Shown here piece after piece: positions 40,162 to 51,875 of a DNA stretch of 64,000 bases. The notes under the pieces are model-generated. The model made no database searches and was not told the DNA's origin. It worked only from the letters and a program-made list of their open reading frames with translations. This DNA is from Anisakis pegreffii (taxonomy: Eukaryota > Nematoda > Chromadorea > Rhabditida > Anisakidae): assembly GCA_035041965.1 (NCBI GenBank), contig JAPYMA010001303.1, forward strand, positions 1 through 64,000, in the 5' to 3' direction. Within the stretch, counting starts at the first letter, position 1. Each line of letters starts with the position of its first letter. The translations under genes and the position numbers were made by a program.

Positions 40162-40387
40162 AGTGCTCCCGACCGACTATTCTGTTCGTCTAAGATACAT
40201 CAAAAGTAAAATGGTGCTCTTTCCCACAGCAATAAAGCAGCCAATCCAATAATCACCCCAACTCACCTTCGATTCGCACCTTTTCTCATCACTATCACTC
40301 TTATTCATTTCTCAACCAACAAAATACTTCCGAACAGCACAACCTATCGGATGAAATTCAACGTGTTCGCCAGAAATCAACCGTAAG
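40162..40387. repeat. ~230-bp dispersed repeat, copy B
   Basis: This is the partner of 31029-31259 in the same orientation. Sequence on both sides is unrelated between the two sites, so the ends of the element are well defined. Unlike copy A it is not followed by satellite-like sequence. Confidence 0.85.
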
Positions 40388-40528
40388 CAAACGTGGCAGA
40401 GCATAAAAATGAATCCGCAACAAAAAACCGATCTGGATTCTTTTTGCTTCTATATGTTAATTCTGTACGAATGCTGTGAGTATGCCAAACAAACACAATC
40501 TTTCTTTTTCGTTATGAAGAATAAAACG

Positions 40529-40534
40529 TTTATT
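40529..40534 (-). terminator. Candidate poly(A) signal of the BED-finger gene
   Basis: AATAAA on the minus strand, about 407 nt after the stop codon at 40941-40943. It is the nearest canonical hexamer I found on that strand. Confidence 0.4.
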
Positions 40535-40940
40535 CTGCGTTCATACCATATACTCAACGTTATCTAAAAATATTCAATAAATCTGACAGATTGAAGACAG
40601 CATATGCAAAGCACATTCAGGAGAAATTCTGATAGCCATACGACATATAGTCATCATATTAAAAATAGATTCAGTGCAGTTAACGTGTTGGGAATGATCG
40701 AAAACTGTTAGTAACAATCACATTCACTTATTAAAACATCATTGAAAAATTACATCACATCATAGCCCATAACGCTCAGTGGATAACAAGATTTGGATAT
40801 GAAAACAGAATAAAAATACTGAACAATGAACAGTAAAACAATGACAGAGAATGAATGAACCCTTCAGTATGTATAAAAAATTGTTGGTTCCATGTTGCTT
40901 CAAAGAATAAAATGAGTTTATATAATAGAAACTCAAAACT

Positions 40941-43778
40941 CTAGTCAGTTGATCCACTATCCATCAATGACTGCTGTATCAGAAACAGTGCGCTTTCACG
41001 TTTCTTCTTTTCATGAATTAATTGCAATTTCAGTGAAGTAATTTGCTCATCTTTCGCGCTTAGTTGACAGCGCAAGTCTTGACACTGCAATGACTGATGA
41101 AACCTTAGATATTTAATCCAGGATTTTCAATTTTCTAATCCCGAACACAAGATTTTCGCATCAAAATGGTGACCAATCTGAACACTTCAGTGAGCCACCA
41201 AAAACACCAACGTTAAATCAACCGTAATGTTTGTTAAAAAGATCAAATGTGTCGTATATTCACAAAAATTCTCCATGAAACACACAAACATGCTCACCTC
41301 ATCTTCCAACTGTCTGAAACTTTTCAAGAATGATTCCATTTGATCAGCCAGAACTTTATTTGGACTTTCGTTCGACCCATTCGTTGACTCGTTCAATCTA
41401 AAACAACTTTTACAGTCACAGTGAAAAAATCTTTCAAAGAATTCACATCAACACATACTCAAATACTAAAATACCATTCAATTACATCACCAAAAATGTA
41501 AAAGTGAATTCAGAATCTCACCGCGATTTCTTGATGGCTTGCTCAGCGTAACTGCAGTCGCTTAATGGCACTGCAGCATTTTGACTCTGACAAACGGTCA
41601 CAGCAGAATGCTGCTGAACGTACACTTTCGAGTCACTACCACCCTGAAATGCCACAGCTTTCGGATTGTATCTGAAGAATATAATTTACAAACGGACCAC
41701 TTCATAAGCACTAATTTCATTTGAATTCAACGAAAGCGCAACGAATTAATTCAAAAGTAACATTCGCAGCTGATGATGACGGAACACTTGATGAATCCTT
41801 TGACGAGGACGCATGAGACTTTAGAGTTGATGTTTGCCATTCACAGCGAGATTCTTAAAACGAAAGAAGAAGAATTAACTTACAATTAGTGATTTCGAAG
41901 GTAAAACTGGGAGAAACTGGAATCATTAATCACTTGTCAATCGCCATATCAACACATTTTTCAACGATGAGAACGGTTAATGTAACGAAAACAACACGTG
42001 CAATCATCACAAAAAGTTACATACTTTCAAATTTTTGCACATCTTTGCATTCACCTTTGGATAGCGCAAACGCTGGCTGCAGGCTAAGAGCATTCGAAAT
42101 GCCCAAACGTTTAGCACGTCCTTTCAACATTATCTGTAACATTTCTTGCAGGATCAGAAAATATAATCAGATTAAAACGGCAAATAGATGGAAGAAGTAC
42201 GTTTCAGCGTGTCATGAGACAAACTCAGGATCAAGTTCGCAGAACTTATCGATCGCAAAAATGACGTTTCAAAGTAAATGAACAATAAAATTACAACTGA
42301 AATCAAATGAACTGAAATGGATGAAACAAGAAATAATGACCTCTCGAAGTACATCGTGTAATGCGCCCACAAATGAGCCTCGTTTTGCACTATCGTACAA
42401 TTCAATATACTCAGCAAATTCCTCCTTATGTCTGCATTTCAAATGTTTTGTTGCGTTCGTCGTATTCGCCGCACCAATAAAATAACCACCGCACAATTCA
42501 CACATGTAGCCGTTCACTGGACCTTTCGTCTTGTGGAATTTGAAAAACGTCCATATCGGATGTTTCGGAGCTGGAAGTTTGATTTATACAATGCTTCATC
42601 CGGGTTGATTCAAAAAAGTGACAATGAGTTTGAAGTGAATGAATTTTCATGTCTTAATGATTAGAAAAAATAACAAATGGTCGAGCACAAAACGAAACCT
42701 TAAGTGATATTGGTACACCACTCGCTTTAGAGCAAAACTTTCCTCTGCGAACGGGAAGGAGAAAATTTTGCACGAAACCGAGTGGTGCATCAATATCGTT
42801 AATGTTGTGAGCCTGAGCCAGGCTATGATCCGGCTTATATCTATTATCTAATTATATTTTATGATTCGGTATGGAACCATAAGCATAAAGAAGGTTGAAA
42901 ATGAACAACAGTAATTACAAGTCAAATCTATCTGCGGGATTTATTTGATAGAGTTGGTGTTTGGCCCATACGCAGGTTCAGCTATTACATTAAGTGATTT
43001 TCAAACAGTTGTGAAAAGCAGAAAACAAATCAGAGCCAGAAATTTCATTCAATTAATCCAATCGAACCTCGTGGTCGGCATCGAGGTTTCTGCTCTTCGA
43101 AAAGCATTGATGAACTGCTATCGGCTGCCATCTGCGAATAATTCGGATCCAAAATGCTTCGCATCGTGGCGTAATCACTCAACGGTTCTTCTTTCACAAC
43201 AAATGACACCTCGTCCGATATCAACGTTGATCTCTCGTTATTCACCTTAATTTAGTCTACAATCAGACTTCATTCCATCTCAGCACAATGACTCCATACA
43301 AATGAGAAACACAAAATGAATCCCACAAAAAATAGAAGATGGATCAGGCTTTATGAAACACGTTCGATGAACGATAAATGATAACACTTTCACGATAAAA
43401 TTAATAAATTCCGATAAAATTCGATAAAATTCCACGAGCACATGAATTATGAAAAAGGCGATCAAAAATTTGAAACCATTCAAACCGTACATCATTTTCT
43501 GCTACGACTGAAGTAGATTCAGTGTGTGTGGATGACTGTCCATCGTTAATGGAGTTCTCTGTGGTGTTCGATGAGTGCATTTGCTGATCGTTTGAGGAAC
43601 GTGTGCTTAAACGATTCTGAGACGAACGTCGTGGCAGAGTTCCTTCGGAAGAGTGCTCATCCAACGGAGAGTTCGGCTCGCTCTGATGATTCAGTAATTG
43701 TAGAATATTTTCACCACCCGCTATATTTGGATCGTGATCCGCGTTGATGTCAATCATTGCGTTCAAAAATTCCATTCC
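40941..43778 (-). CDS. BED-type zinc-finger protein with C-terminal coiled coil (5' end incomplete)
   Basis: Exons in transcript order, high to low coordinate: 43778-43491, 43245-43068, 42570-42341, 42133-42055, 41853-41762, 41643-41522, 41397-41298, 41084-40941 (stop). Phases agree and give 410 codons. The first exon listed starts at an acceptor (ttgcag), so at least one upstream exon exists; 44993-44861 is a good candidate. The BED finger (residues about 157-205 of this partial protein) has the aromatic lead IWTFFKF, then C179, C182, H198 and H203 (C-x2-C, H-x4-H). Before it lie a Ser/Asn-rich region and VKEEPL, a motif common in transcription factors. The last 80 residues form a likely coiled coil. 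No transposase core is present, so a host DNA-binding regulator is more likely than a transposon gene. Some donors are weak (gttcga, gtcatt, gttact). The exon at 41643 could instead start at 41671 with a different upstream donor. Confidence 0.82.
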
Positions 43779-43987
43779 CTGCAATTATAATATGTAAGAT
43801 AACAAAAAAATTATCCAACAGCACTAGTGCCCGAAATTGATTCAGTAACGAGATATCCAACAATTGAATCCTCTTTCACTACACGCTCTATTCGTCATTT
43901 CAACAATCAAATGAAAACTTGTCACAGAGCTCTAAAAACACTGAGAACACCTCATGTTTCTGCCAATACGCGTAAAAAATCTAAAAA

Positions 43988-44323
43988 TTGATTTCAGAAA
44001 TCGGAAAATATTTTGCCCGAATTCACAATTCGCTATTACACTGGATTCAGACGGTTTACATTGTGAACGAATTTTCTGTGAAAGTTCGAAGTCTGTGTGA
44101 ACGTTTTGGGGTGTGGCCATTTAAATTTCCAAGTGGAAACGGCGAGAAAGTTACTCCAAATTATAACTGTTTAAGGTATTGTTTTGAGAGGGAACTAGAG
44201 ATTATTCATTGTCAGCGAAAGCAATTCGATTTCGTCCATAAGCTGGAAAAATTTTACGGAACGGCAGCAATCCTCTTGCAAAGAATACTGCCTCAGTTAA
44301 CATCTAACGATAGCATTTGGTAA
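43988..44323 (+). CDS. Plus-strand ORF, 111 codons, opposite the BED gene's 5' intron; uncertain
   Basis: The frame follows an atttcag and runs to a stop at 44321-44323. It includes protein-like stretches (VRSLCERFGVWPFKFPSGNG), but no family is recognised. It lies on the opposite strand inside the interval between the candidate exon at 44861 and the exon at 43778. It may be chance. Confidence 0.2.
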   Translation: MISEIGKYFARIHNSLLHWIQTVYIVNEFSVKVRSLCERFGVWPFKFPSGNGEKVTPNYNCLRYCFERELEIIHCQRKQFDFVHKLEKFYGTAAILLQRILPQLTSNDSIW

Positions 44324-44860
44324 TTCTGTTTCTGACGCAGTTGCGAACGATCTGCACATTTTGTGAACAAGACTTCAGTTGAGGCTCATGATCAACCATA
44401 TTTCCTCGATAAAACCAGCTAAGTCTAATCATGAGTCTCCAAATTATTGTGCTGAGTCGTTTCCCTCATCTGAACAAATGAGCTATCGACACATGACTTA
44501 ATTATGAATCATATGAGACTAGACTAAAATTCGAGATTTCTTATTTCATATTAATTATACTGACGCTGAGAATTCACGGAAATCACACGCTTATACAACT
44601 TACTCATCGAATCTTTCAACCGAAGTCAGTAAAGAATTTCATCTGAACTTCCTGTGGTACAGTTTATTTCACGTACAAAAATGTTATCATTATTTTCTAC
44701 TGTTTAAGGTTACGCTCCATCATATCTATGCAAATTCTTTTCTACTAGCATCCATCTCCTCAATAATCATCTAAACTTTCACATATCATATGCATTTGCA
44801 ATGACCAAAATCAAATGAAGGTAATGTGATATATTATCATAATTCGTACGATGATCTTAC

Positions 44861-44993
44861 ATGAGGCACATGGCGTATTCCTTGAGGAATCCCACCATTT
44901 GCATGCTCCTTTCCATAAATAAAGTTTCTCCTGCTTCCATTTCACATAAATCTTGCTCAGCATTCTCTAATTCCCTCATTTCTTCGTCATGTA
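44861..44993 (-). CDS. Probable upstream exon of the BED-finger gene
   Basis: Bounded by acceptor cgctcag and donor gtaaga, the frame is strongly protein-like and acidic (MRELENAEQDLCEMEAGE, then MERSMQMVGFLKEY), predicted helical. It ends in phase 2, whereas the next supported exon (43778) needs phase 0, so either a short exon lies between or another donor is used (gtggga after MERSMQM would give phase 0). A still earlier candidate first exon is near 45439-45392 (MAQSMEAYIISNKII, donor gtaaat), but its phase does not join this one directly. Confidence 0.5.
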
Positions 44994-47900
44994 CTGAGCG
45001 ATAAAGGAGCTAGCCTTATCGTACTCTGAATGCGAACTATATGCAGAGCAATCGAATAAGACATTCGAACCTAATAAACGAATACTGCGGACGCGGGCTT
45101 ATTTAGTACGCGTTAACATTACCCTTTCTTTTCACGTAATTCTTAAGGAATTGTCATTTTCCTTTGCTTTGTCATTCTTTTTCTTATAATAATCAACGTA
45201 CTCCAATTATCAAGTACTGAGCAGTGTGGAGATTTTATTTTTTTGCGGTTTTCATTGTGGTCGTATCAAATGAATGAGAACTGTGTGGCCTTAGGGGTTG
45301 ATTTCCGTGGAACGAGTATGAGTAAATTAGCGTAAATGTTACGAGTTGATGTTTTGAAACAGTGTGAATGATTCGTTTCCGCATTTACCTGATAATTTTG
45401 TTGCTTATAATGTAAGCTTCCATTGATTGAGCCATTTCGAATCGTTTAGCCAACATCGGAAATTTTGATGAATCATTTGAGAAATGCACTCGTTAAATCA
45501 GTTTCGTTCTTTTTTATCACTATTTATCGAATATGACTTGTCTAGTGAGTACGAGCTGCTCAATCACGATCTCAGGCCTCATGAGGGGAAAGTTCAATTT
45601 TCTCAGGACAGGCATTCTTTCATTCTACCAGCATACCCTTCAAGTAGTGTTTTATTAGTAGTTTGTTCAATTGTTTTGAATATCACAGCTGCCGAAGAGA
45701 ATAATTTTTCTTGTGTGTTTAATGGAAACGCAATAAAAGAGTGATGCATAGCGGCGAAACTCTTTGTTTTGCAAGGTTTTTTAAAAAAACCAAATACTCT
45801 AGTTGTGGTTTGTTTTATCGAGAAGAGGAGCAGAAAAAAACGTTGCTTCGCATTAATTAGGAATAGTAAGCGACATATGAAGGATATTGCATCAGCCACC
45901 TAGCATACTTACTGGCTTAAATACGATGATTTCTGGTTTATCACATCAGTTGCTGCATTAAATGATGTTGTTCTGTTCGAACTGTAGTAATACCAGTTTG
46001 AGTAATAATGGTATGAGAATAATAATGGTAAGAACAGCAATAATAATAAGTGACTATTATCCATTTCGATAGGACAGTTGAAATTGAAAGCAAATATTGA
46101 AAAAAAAACGACTGTTGAATTGACAATTTTTAAAGAACAACTTGATAACAATGTCAAGTGAAATGACGTGATAGGTCATTGAACAGGAAATATGAATGTC
46201 ATCATAAGACGCAATATGGTTCTTGATCGTAATGAAAACAATGTATCTTTGGTTTTGAAAAATCTAAATTTATTTATGCTCGTTTGTAGCCGTATTGAAC
46301 TGAGTACGTTTCGTAGAACTAACTTGCAATTTTGTGTTTTAGCAAATAAATGAGGAGTGCAGTATAATTTATATGAGTAGTAATGATGAAAGTGTCGTTA
46401 GGTGGTTGTCATTTTGTATTTATACATTTGATGTGGCTTATTTGCTATTACTATTCGCATATTCGTATTGCTTTTGCTTGTTGGTTGTATTGTTGTGAGA
46501 TATATTGCTTGGTGCTGATATCGTTGTATTTTGTGATATTGATTAGCGAACGCGAAGACGAATGGAACAGGAATATAGTGTTAAGCGATGAGTGAGGTTG
46601 AATTCGTTCGTTTGCTTGTGTATTTTGTTTGATTTTCTTTGGAACGAGAAATAGTATGAGAATGAAGACGTGACGTTGACTATGGCTGCGAGTCTGACTG
46701 ACTCTTGTTGAACTTGACTTGACTAAGACGGATTTTTAGCCCTACTTAACGGACTGATAATCCCACTGACTGAGTGAATTGGTCGTCTTAAGTAGTGCGA
46801 ATGAATTGAGATAGGAGAGAATGAGCAGACAGCTTATTGTATTTCAAACGGGCGTATTTAGACTTTATTTCATTTCGTTTGAATTGAATTGATGCAATTC
46901 CACTTGATCACTTGATATTCTCCTTTCAGTTTCTGTTGCACTTCTTTAAATCATTCGATTTATTTACCTGAATATATGTCTCTTACGTAATAATTGTATT
47001 GATTTGCGTTGATTCTCGAACAAATCCTTCCCAATGAAGCAGTCGTCAGAACGGTCATTCAAGTCATTTGAACTTTCTGAGATTTGTTTCTCATCACATT
47101 GAGAAAAAAAGTTCTCATCGATTAGGCAGATATCTCAAGATACGAGCTGTTTTCATAAAGTGAAATGTCAACTGTTTACGTAAACAGTATTCGTTCGTAC
47201 TGGTATCGTTATCATCACCCCTATTGTCATTTTTATTTTCCTTATGACGATCAAAAAATAATGGAATTGGAAATGATTGATGCCTTGGTGTTGCACGAAA
47301 AGCATTCAGAAATTAGCTTTGCTTGATAATGAATTAATGTGTTGTGATAATGATAGGTCGCTGCATGCCATTCAGCTTATATGGTAGGCTGCATTCTGTC
47401 TTTTTTTTTGAACGATTGATTTTATTATAATGCGCAATTTTATGATTATACTTTTATGGTTATAATTATAATGTTGTTTATCACTGATCCCAAAAAACTG
47501 CTGTCGGTTGTTTCAAACAGCTATTCAATGTGATCATTTGACGCATGTTCAATCGGATCAATTGCATCGTATTTTGTGACTCATTCCGAGTCCCCTCTCG
47601 AGAAATCATCGAGTAATATAGGAGAGTAGCCCTAAAGCTGTGCTCACCAAGTCAGTAATTGAAGTTATAATCCATGATGACGGGTGATTCTCAGCGTTGT
47701 GTGGTTAGTGATGAGGATATCGAGATGTCAACTAATGAAGAATATGATGGTTGTGATATCAGAAAGGCTTGAACACGTAATGGGTTATGATTTCTAATTA
47801 AATGAATAAATCTAGGCAACTAGAGAAATAAAAATAAATAAATGGACTATTAGTGAACGTTGAGTGCTTTCATTATTCACCTGTGTGTTGCTTTCTTTGC

Positions 47901-50900
47901 TTAACGGGATACTTTCATGTAAGGTGCCCAGAGCAATGATATCATCTGCGCAACGAGAATGTGAAGACATTTCAAAGTGTGCATGCATGTGCACACATAT
48001 GCGATACACTTCATAAAATGCTAGGCAACAAGTGAAATTAAATTAGCACTACTTATGTTAACGTGCCGTCTGGATTATTGCTTCAGTCATCACAAGAACG
48101 ACGTCAGTGGCACCATCAGGACACTACTAGCATTCAAGCAAACAAACTCCTTCACGCGTTTGAAAAGCTTTTATTGAGGAGTTAATTGTCGAGCTTAATT
48201 GTTCTCATTATTTTAATCATTTACGATGTTTTTGTCAGTGTTATTGCCACTTTCATTATGTTGATATTATCGTTTTTATTTTTCAGGTTTGTTACTTTGT
48301 GTGTCAATCGATTATTTGAACGATTAGTTTTATTATAATGTGTTTGGTATTTAATTGAGAAAGTGTTTGATGGTGGTCGTTTAGTTGAGTTTAATTCGGA
48401 GTGTGAAAGATTTTTGAGTGGATATCGAGATTGTGAATAATATGTTTGTTTGATAGTGGGTATTGAGTGAATTGTGTGTGCTGATGTGATACTGATAGTG
48501 CACGTATTGAGTAGTGCTGCGGATAAATGCTATCATTCAAATTGCACAACTCGTTTGTGTAAGTTCGAATTAAATTTTATATTCAACTTCATCGATTCAA
48601 TTTTATATGAACTTAGTTAAATTCATTTCAAATTCCTCACTTGTTAGTGGCTTTTACTTTGATGAATCCTAGCTAACAATTTCAACTTATACGCTTACTA
48701 CATGCATGAGTAATTGTCTGCGGTTTTCACATGATGTTTTCACGAACATTGAGAATTTGAATTGATGGGGCATCTGTTGTTCATGATGCTTTTTAGCTGA
48801 GTTGGATCTTCTTTTTTTTTGAGATGATGAAGTGGATTTTTTGGAGAGTAGGAATGTTTGATCAGTGATCCACTTTATACCTCATAGGAGATGAATTCAT
48901 CCATCTGAATGCGATGTATTCACGGCATGTTTATATCAGATGGAAAGTTCTTTCAATGTACTCATTGTGAGATAAGGTTTATTTTTTCGCTGAAGCAACT
49001 TTGTGTCGAATTTGTTATAGAAGAAGTATTAATGAGTCACGTATTAATCTTCTAAGCCTTGTCGGCTTAGAAGAATGATATTTTATGTGTGTTGTTCTTG
49101 ATAGGTGTTTTTTTAATGTACTTATACGTTGGTTTTTTTTCATGTACTTATATAGGTGTTTTTTAAAATGTTTTTCATGTACTTATGTGTTAGAGGGTCA
49201 GCTTGATCTTAGTCGATATGACATAAATCCTGTGAAAGGAATGCATTATCGTGAAGCAGTTTTTTTCGTTGACATTAACACTGAAATGGTCATCGTAAAG
49301 AGTGGCAGTTGGAAACCATTTTTCATTTCATTAAAGATTTATATTCGTTGCATTGCGTTTTTGCTGAGGGATGATGATTTATGAAAATAACGTCTGAAGT
49401 GAATGAACTTTTTGCTTGTTTAATTAGATGTTTGTGGTTTGATAGAAAACGGTAATTGGAGATGTTGTGAGTAGTTGATTTATTCTTTGATTAATTGATT
49501 GAATTGTTCGGATTTTGATCATATCATATTGTTCGGATTGATTGATTGAATTGTTATGGGTCATATGAGTTGCTTGGGACTGACTGGATTATGCTATTAT
49601 TGCTGACATTAAGCTATTAATATCATCGTTTGGAATGCCTGTAACGTTGTGATACGCTTATCAGTGAAGCACCAGCATGCGAACGAAAAAGAGCTAATGT
49701 TAGTTGGGTTATTGATGTTAGGTGTCATCTAATTGGCACGTTGACTCATTAATCATTTAATGAGGAGAGTTTAGCGGCAATAGCAACACGTTCGCATTTA
49801 TATTATCGATAGTTAAGAAGATTGGATCGTTCACTTAGATTGGATTTTTTCGTTTAAATTTGTTTTGTTTAATTTCGTTACGCCTGAAATTTTTTAGTCT
49901 TTAGTTGTATCGCTGTAAAATTTGTTTCGGTGAGGTAAATTCTGAAGAGAGTGAATGATTTTTGGAGAATTTTCATTTATTATTCAACAGTTCTCGTGCG
50001 AAATTGTTTTGTTTTGTTCCACTGGCGGTTTAGTGAGGTTTTAAAATCATTTCGTGGATGATGGTACTTGTCAACTTCTGAAAATCAGGATCTGTGATAA
50101 ACTTTTACATTCGTGTCGCTTCTTTTATCAGATTTCTGTGAACTTTTGTGTTCCGAAAAGAAAAAGGCTTCAGTGTTTTGAGATTTATTTTCAGTTGAAG
50201 AATTGAATAGAATAGAGTAGTGCTTTTATCCGGTTGGCATTTTAATGTGAGTGTTGTGAATGCATTGTTTGAAATGTAGTCAGCATGCTGCACGTATTGT
50301 TTTCATGCGATGTGTATTGATTCATTGCAAGGGAAATGAATGCAAGTTGAGGGATGTTACGTGTGAACGGATTCATACGATCGATTCTTGTATTGGTTCG
50401 GAAGTGATTCGTTCGATTTTGATGAAATAGCATCGACAACGATCCTCTATCAAAATTAGATGCGCATCGAGTTTTTTCACGGTGAGCGGAAACGGCCATT
50501 GATTTGTCGTTGAATGAGCGTTCCATATTATACATGTTCTGTGTGATGAATTTTTATTTTCTGCATCAATCGCACATTTTCATTGTCAAAACTGATCATA
50601 ATTTTCACACCTTGATTGTTCGTTCGCATAGACTCATCAAAGGACATACGAATACGTACGTGCATCCGATAGTGCCAGTAGAATAGTTATTATTACTATA
50701 TCATCATTATGACGAGCATTGTTATTATTGGTATTTTTTAGTGGTATTATTTTCATTATTATTGTTTCACGTATAATACATCTTTACGAGCCAATCAATT
50801 CAGCATCACATTCGAGTATTTATTCATGTGAAGTTGTGTTCGCATAATGTGAAACGAGTGTAAACACGAAATAGGAAAATGCGAAAGCGATTGGATGAAT

Positions 50901-51875
50901 GAATATAAAATGAAAATATTCGTATCGATTTTTCTTGAGAAAATATTTGTCATATGTAATAGAAGTGGCTAGTGGGAAAAGGCATTATTCTCTGGCTATC
51001 GTTCTTGTGATATTTTATCGCTATGCTGCTGAAATGAGAAAGTGCTCGTCGTGTAACTTGTTGGTGGAACTTTAGTTGAGTTTACTTTAGTGGAATTTTT
51101 TCACTGTGTTGTGAAAATGAAATGAAACGAATTTGATTTTAATGACTCGAGTGGGCGGCGTACGATCGGCGCATATTTTGTAACATTGGAATGGTATTCG
51201 GAAGTGAATTGGTATGAGAAATTTGAATTTGGAATTGGGAGTGTAGTGCAGTTAACGTGAAATTTTGATGTGAAATTTTGATCGTTTGCTTATGGGTATG
51301 GTGAATGAACGTATTGATTTGATTTTTGCATATTATTGTTCGATTGCGCAATTTTCATTTGTAACTGATTGTGAGCAGATGTCGACGCTATCATCTGTGA
51401 TTCATATTGATTCTGAGAATATGAATAATGGTTGAGAGGAATGACAAAGTTTGAATTGTTTCATTGGTCATATTCTGGTTGCGTTTACAGAATCGATCTT
51501 GACACTTCGATTGTTGGTTTGGATTTTTGTGGACTTGCGGAAAGTAAGATCACTTAGTTGGTGTCGTACGATTAGCTAAGATAAAGTCGAAACTGACCAA
51601 GAGAAATTCTGCGCAGAAAATCAAGTTCTATTGATTGGCGCCTGTAAACGACGAACATCATTGGCATCACACGTACGGAATTTATTATTAATAGCTTTCA
51701 ACTGACAGGAGAACGGGTGGACGACAGTCTGTTGAATGTGTTGTTGCAAGAAGAGTTAAAAGGAAGGAAAAAGTGGTGATTCTGTTAAGCAATTGGATGG
51801 AATATTGAAAAACGAATGAATGATCGAAGTTGGGGCCAAAGGTAAAGTTGGTATTAGTCGTGGCACTCAACGATT
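44994..51875. other. Long intergenic region upstream of striatin
   Basis: No supported coding exon on either strand. Several short hydrophobic frames (for example 46383-46595) are typical of AT-rich noise. A degenerate repeat of (c)atgtacttat between T-runs lies at 49101-49190. The segment gaacgattgattttattataatg (47409) recurs with a few changes at 48317. Part of this region may be 5' untranslated exons or promoter of striatin. Confidence 0.5.
49101..49190. repeat. Degenerate tandem repeat, ~35-bp unit
   Basis: Three copies of tgtacttat separated by T-rich runs and ggtgtttttt or ggtttttttt. It is low-complexity sequence without a coding frame. Confidence 0.6.

Noticed and set aside
41889..42281. 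130-codon plus-strand ORF
   Set aside because: It overlaps an exon and introns of the minus-strand BED-finger gene and has no domain or splice support of its own.
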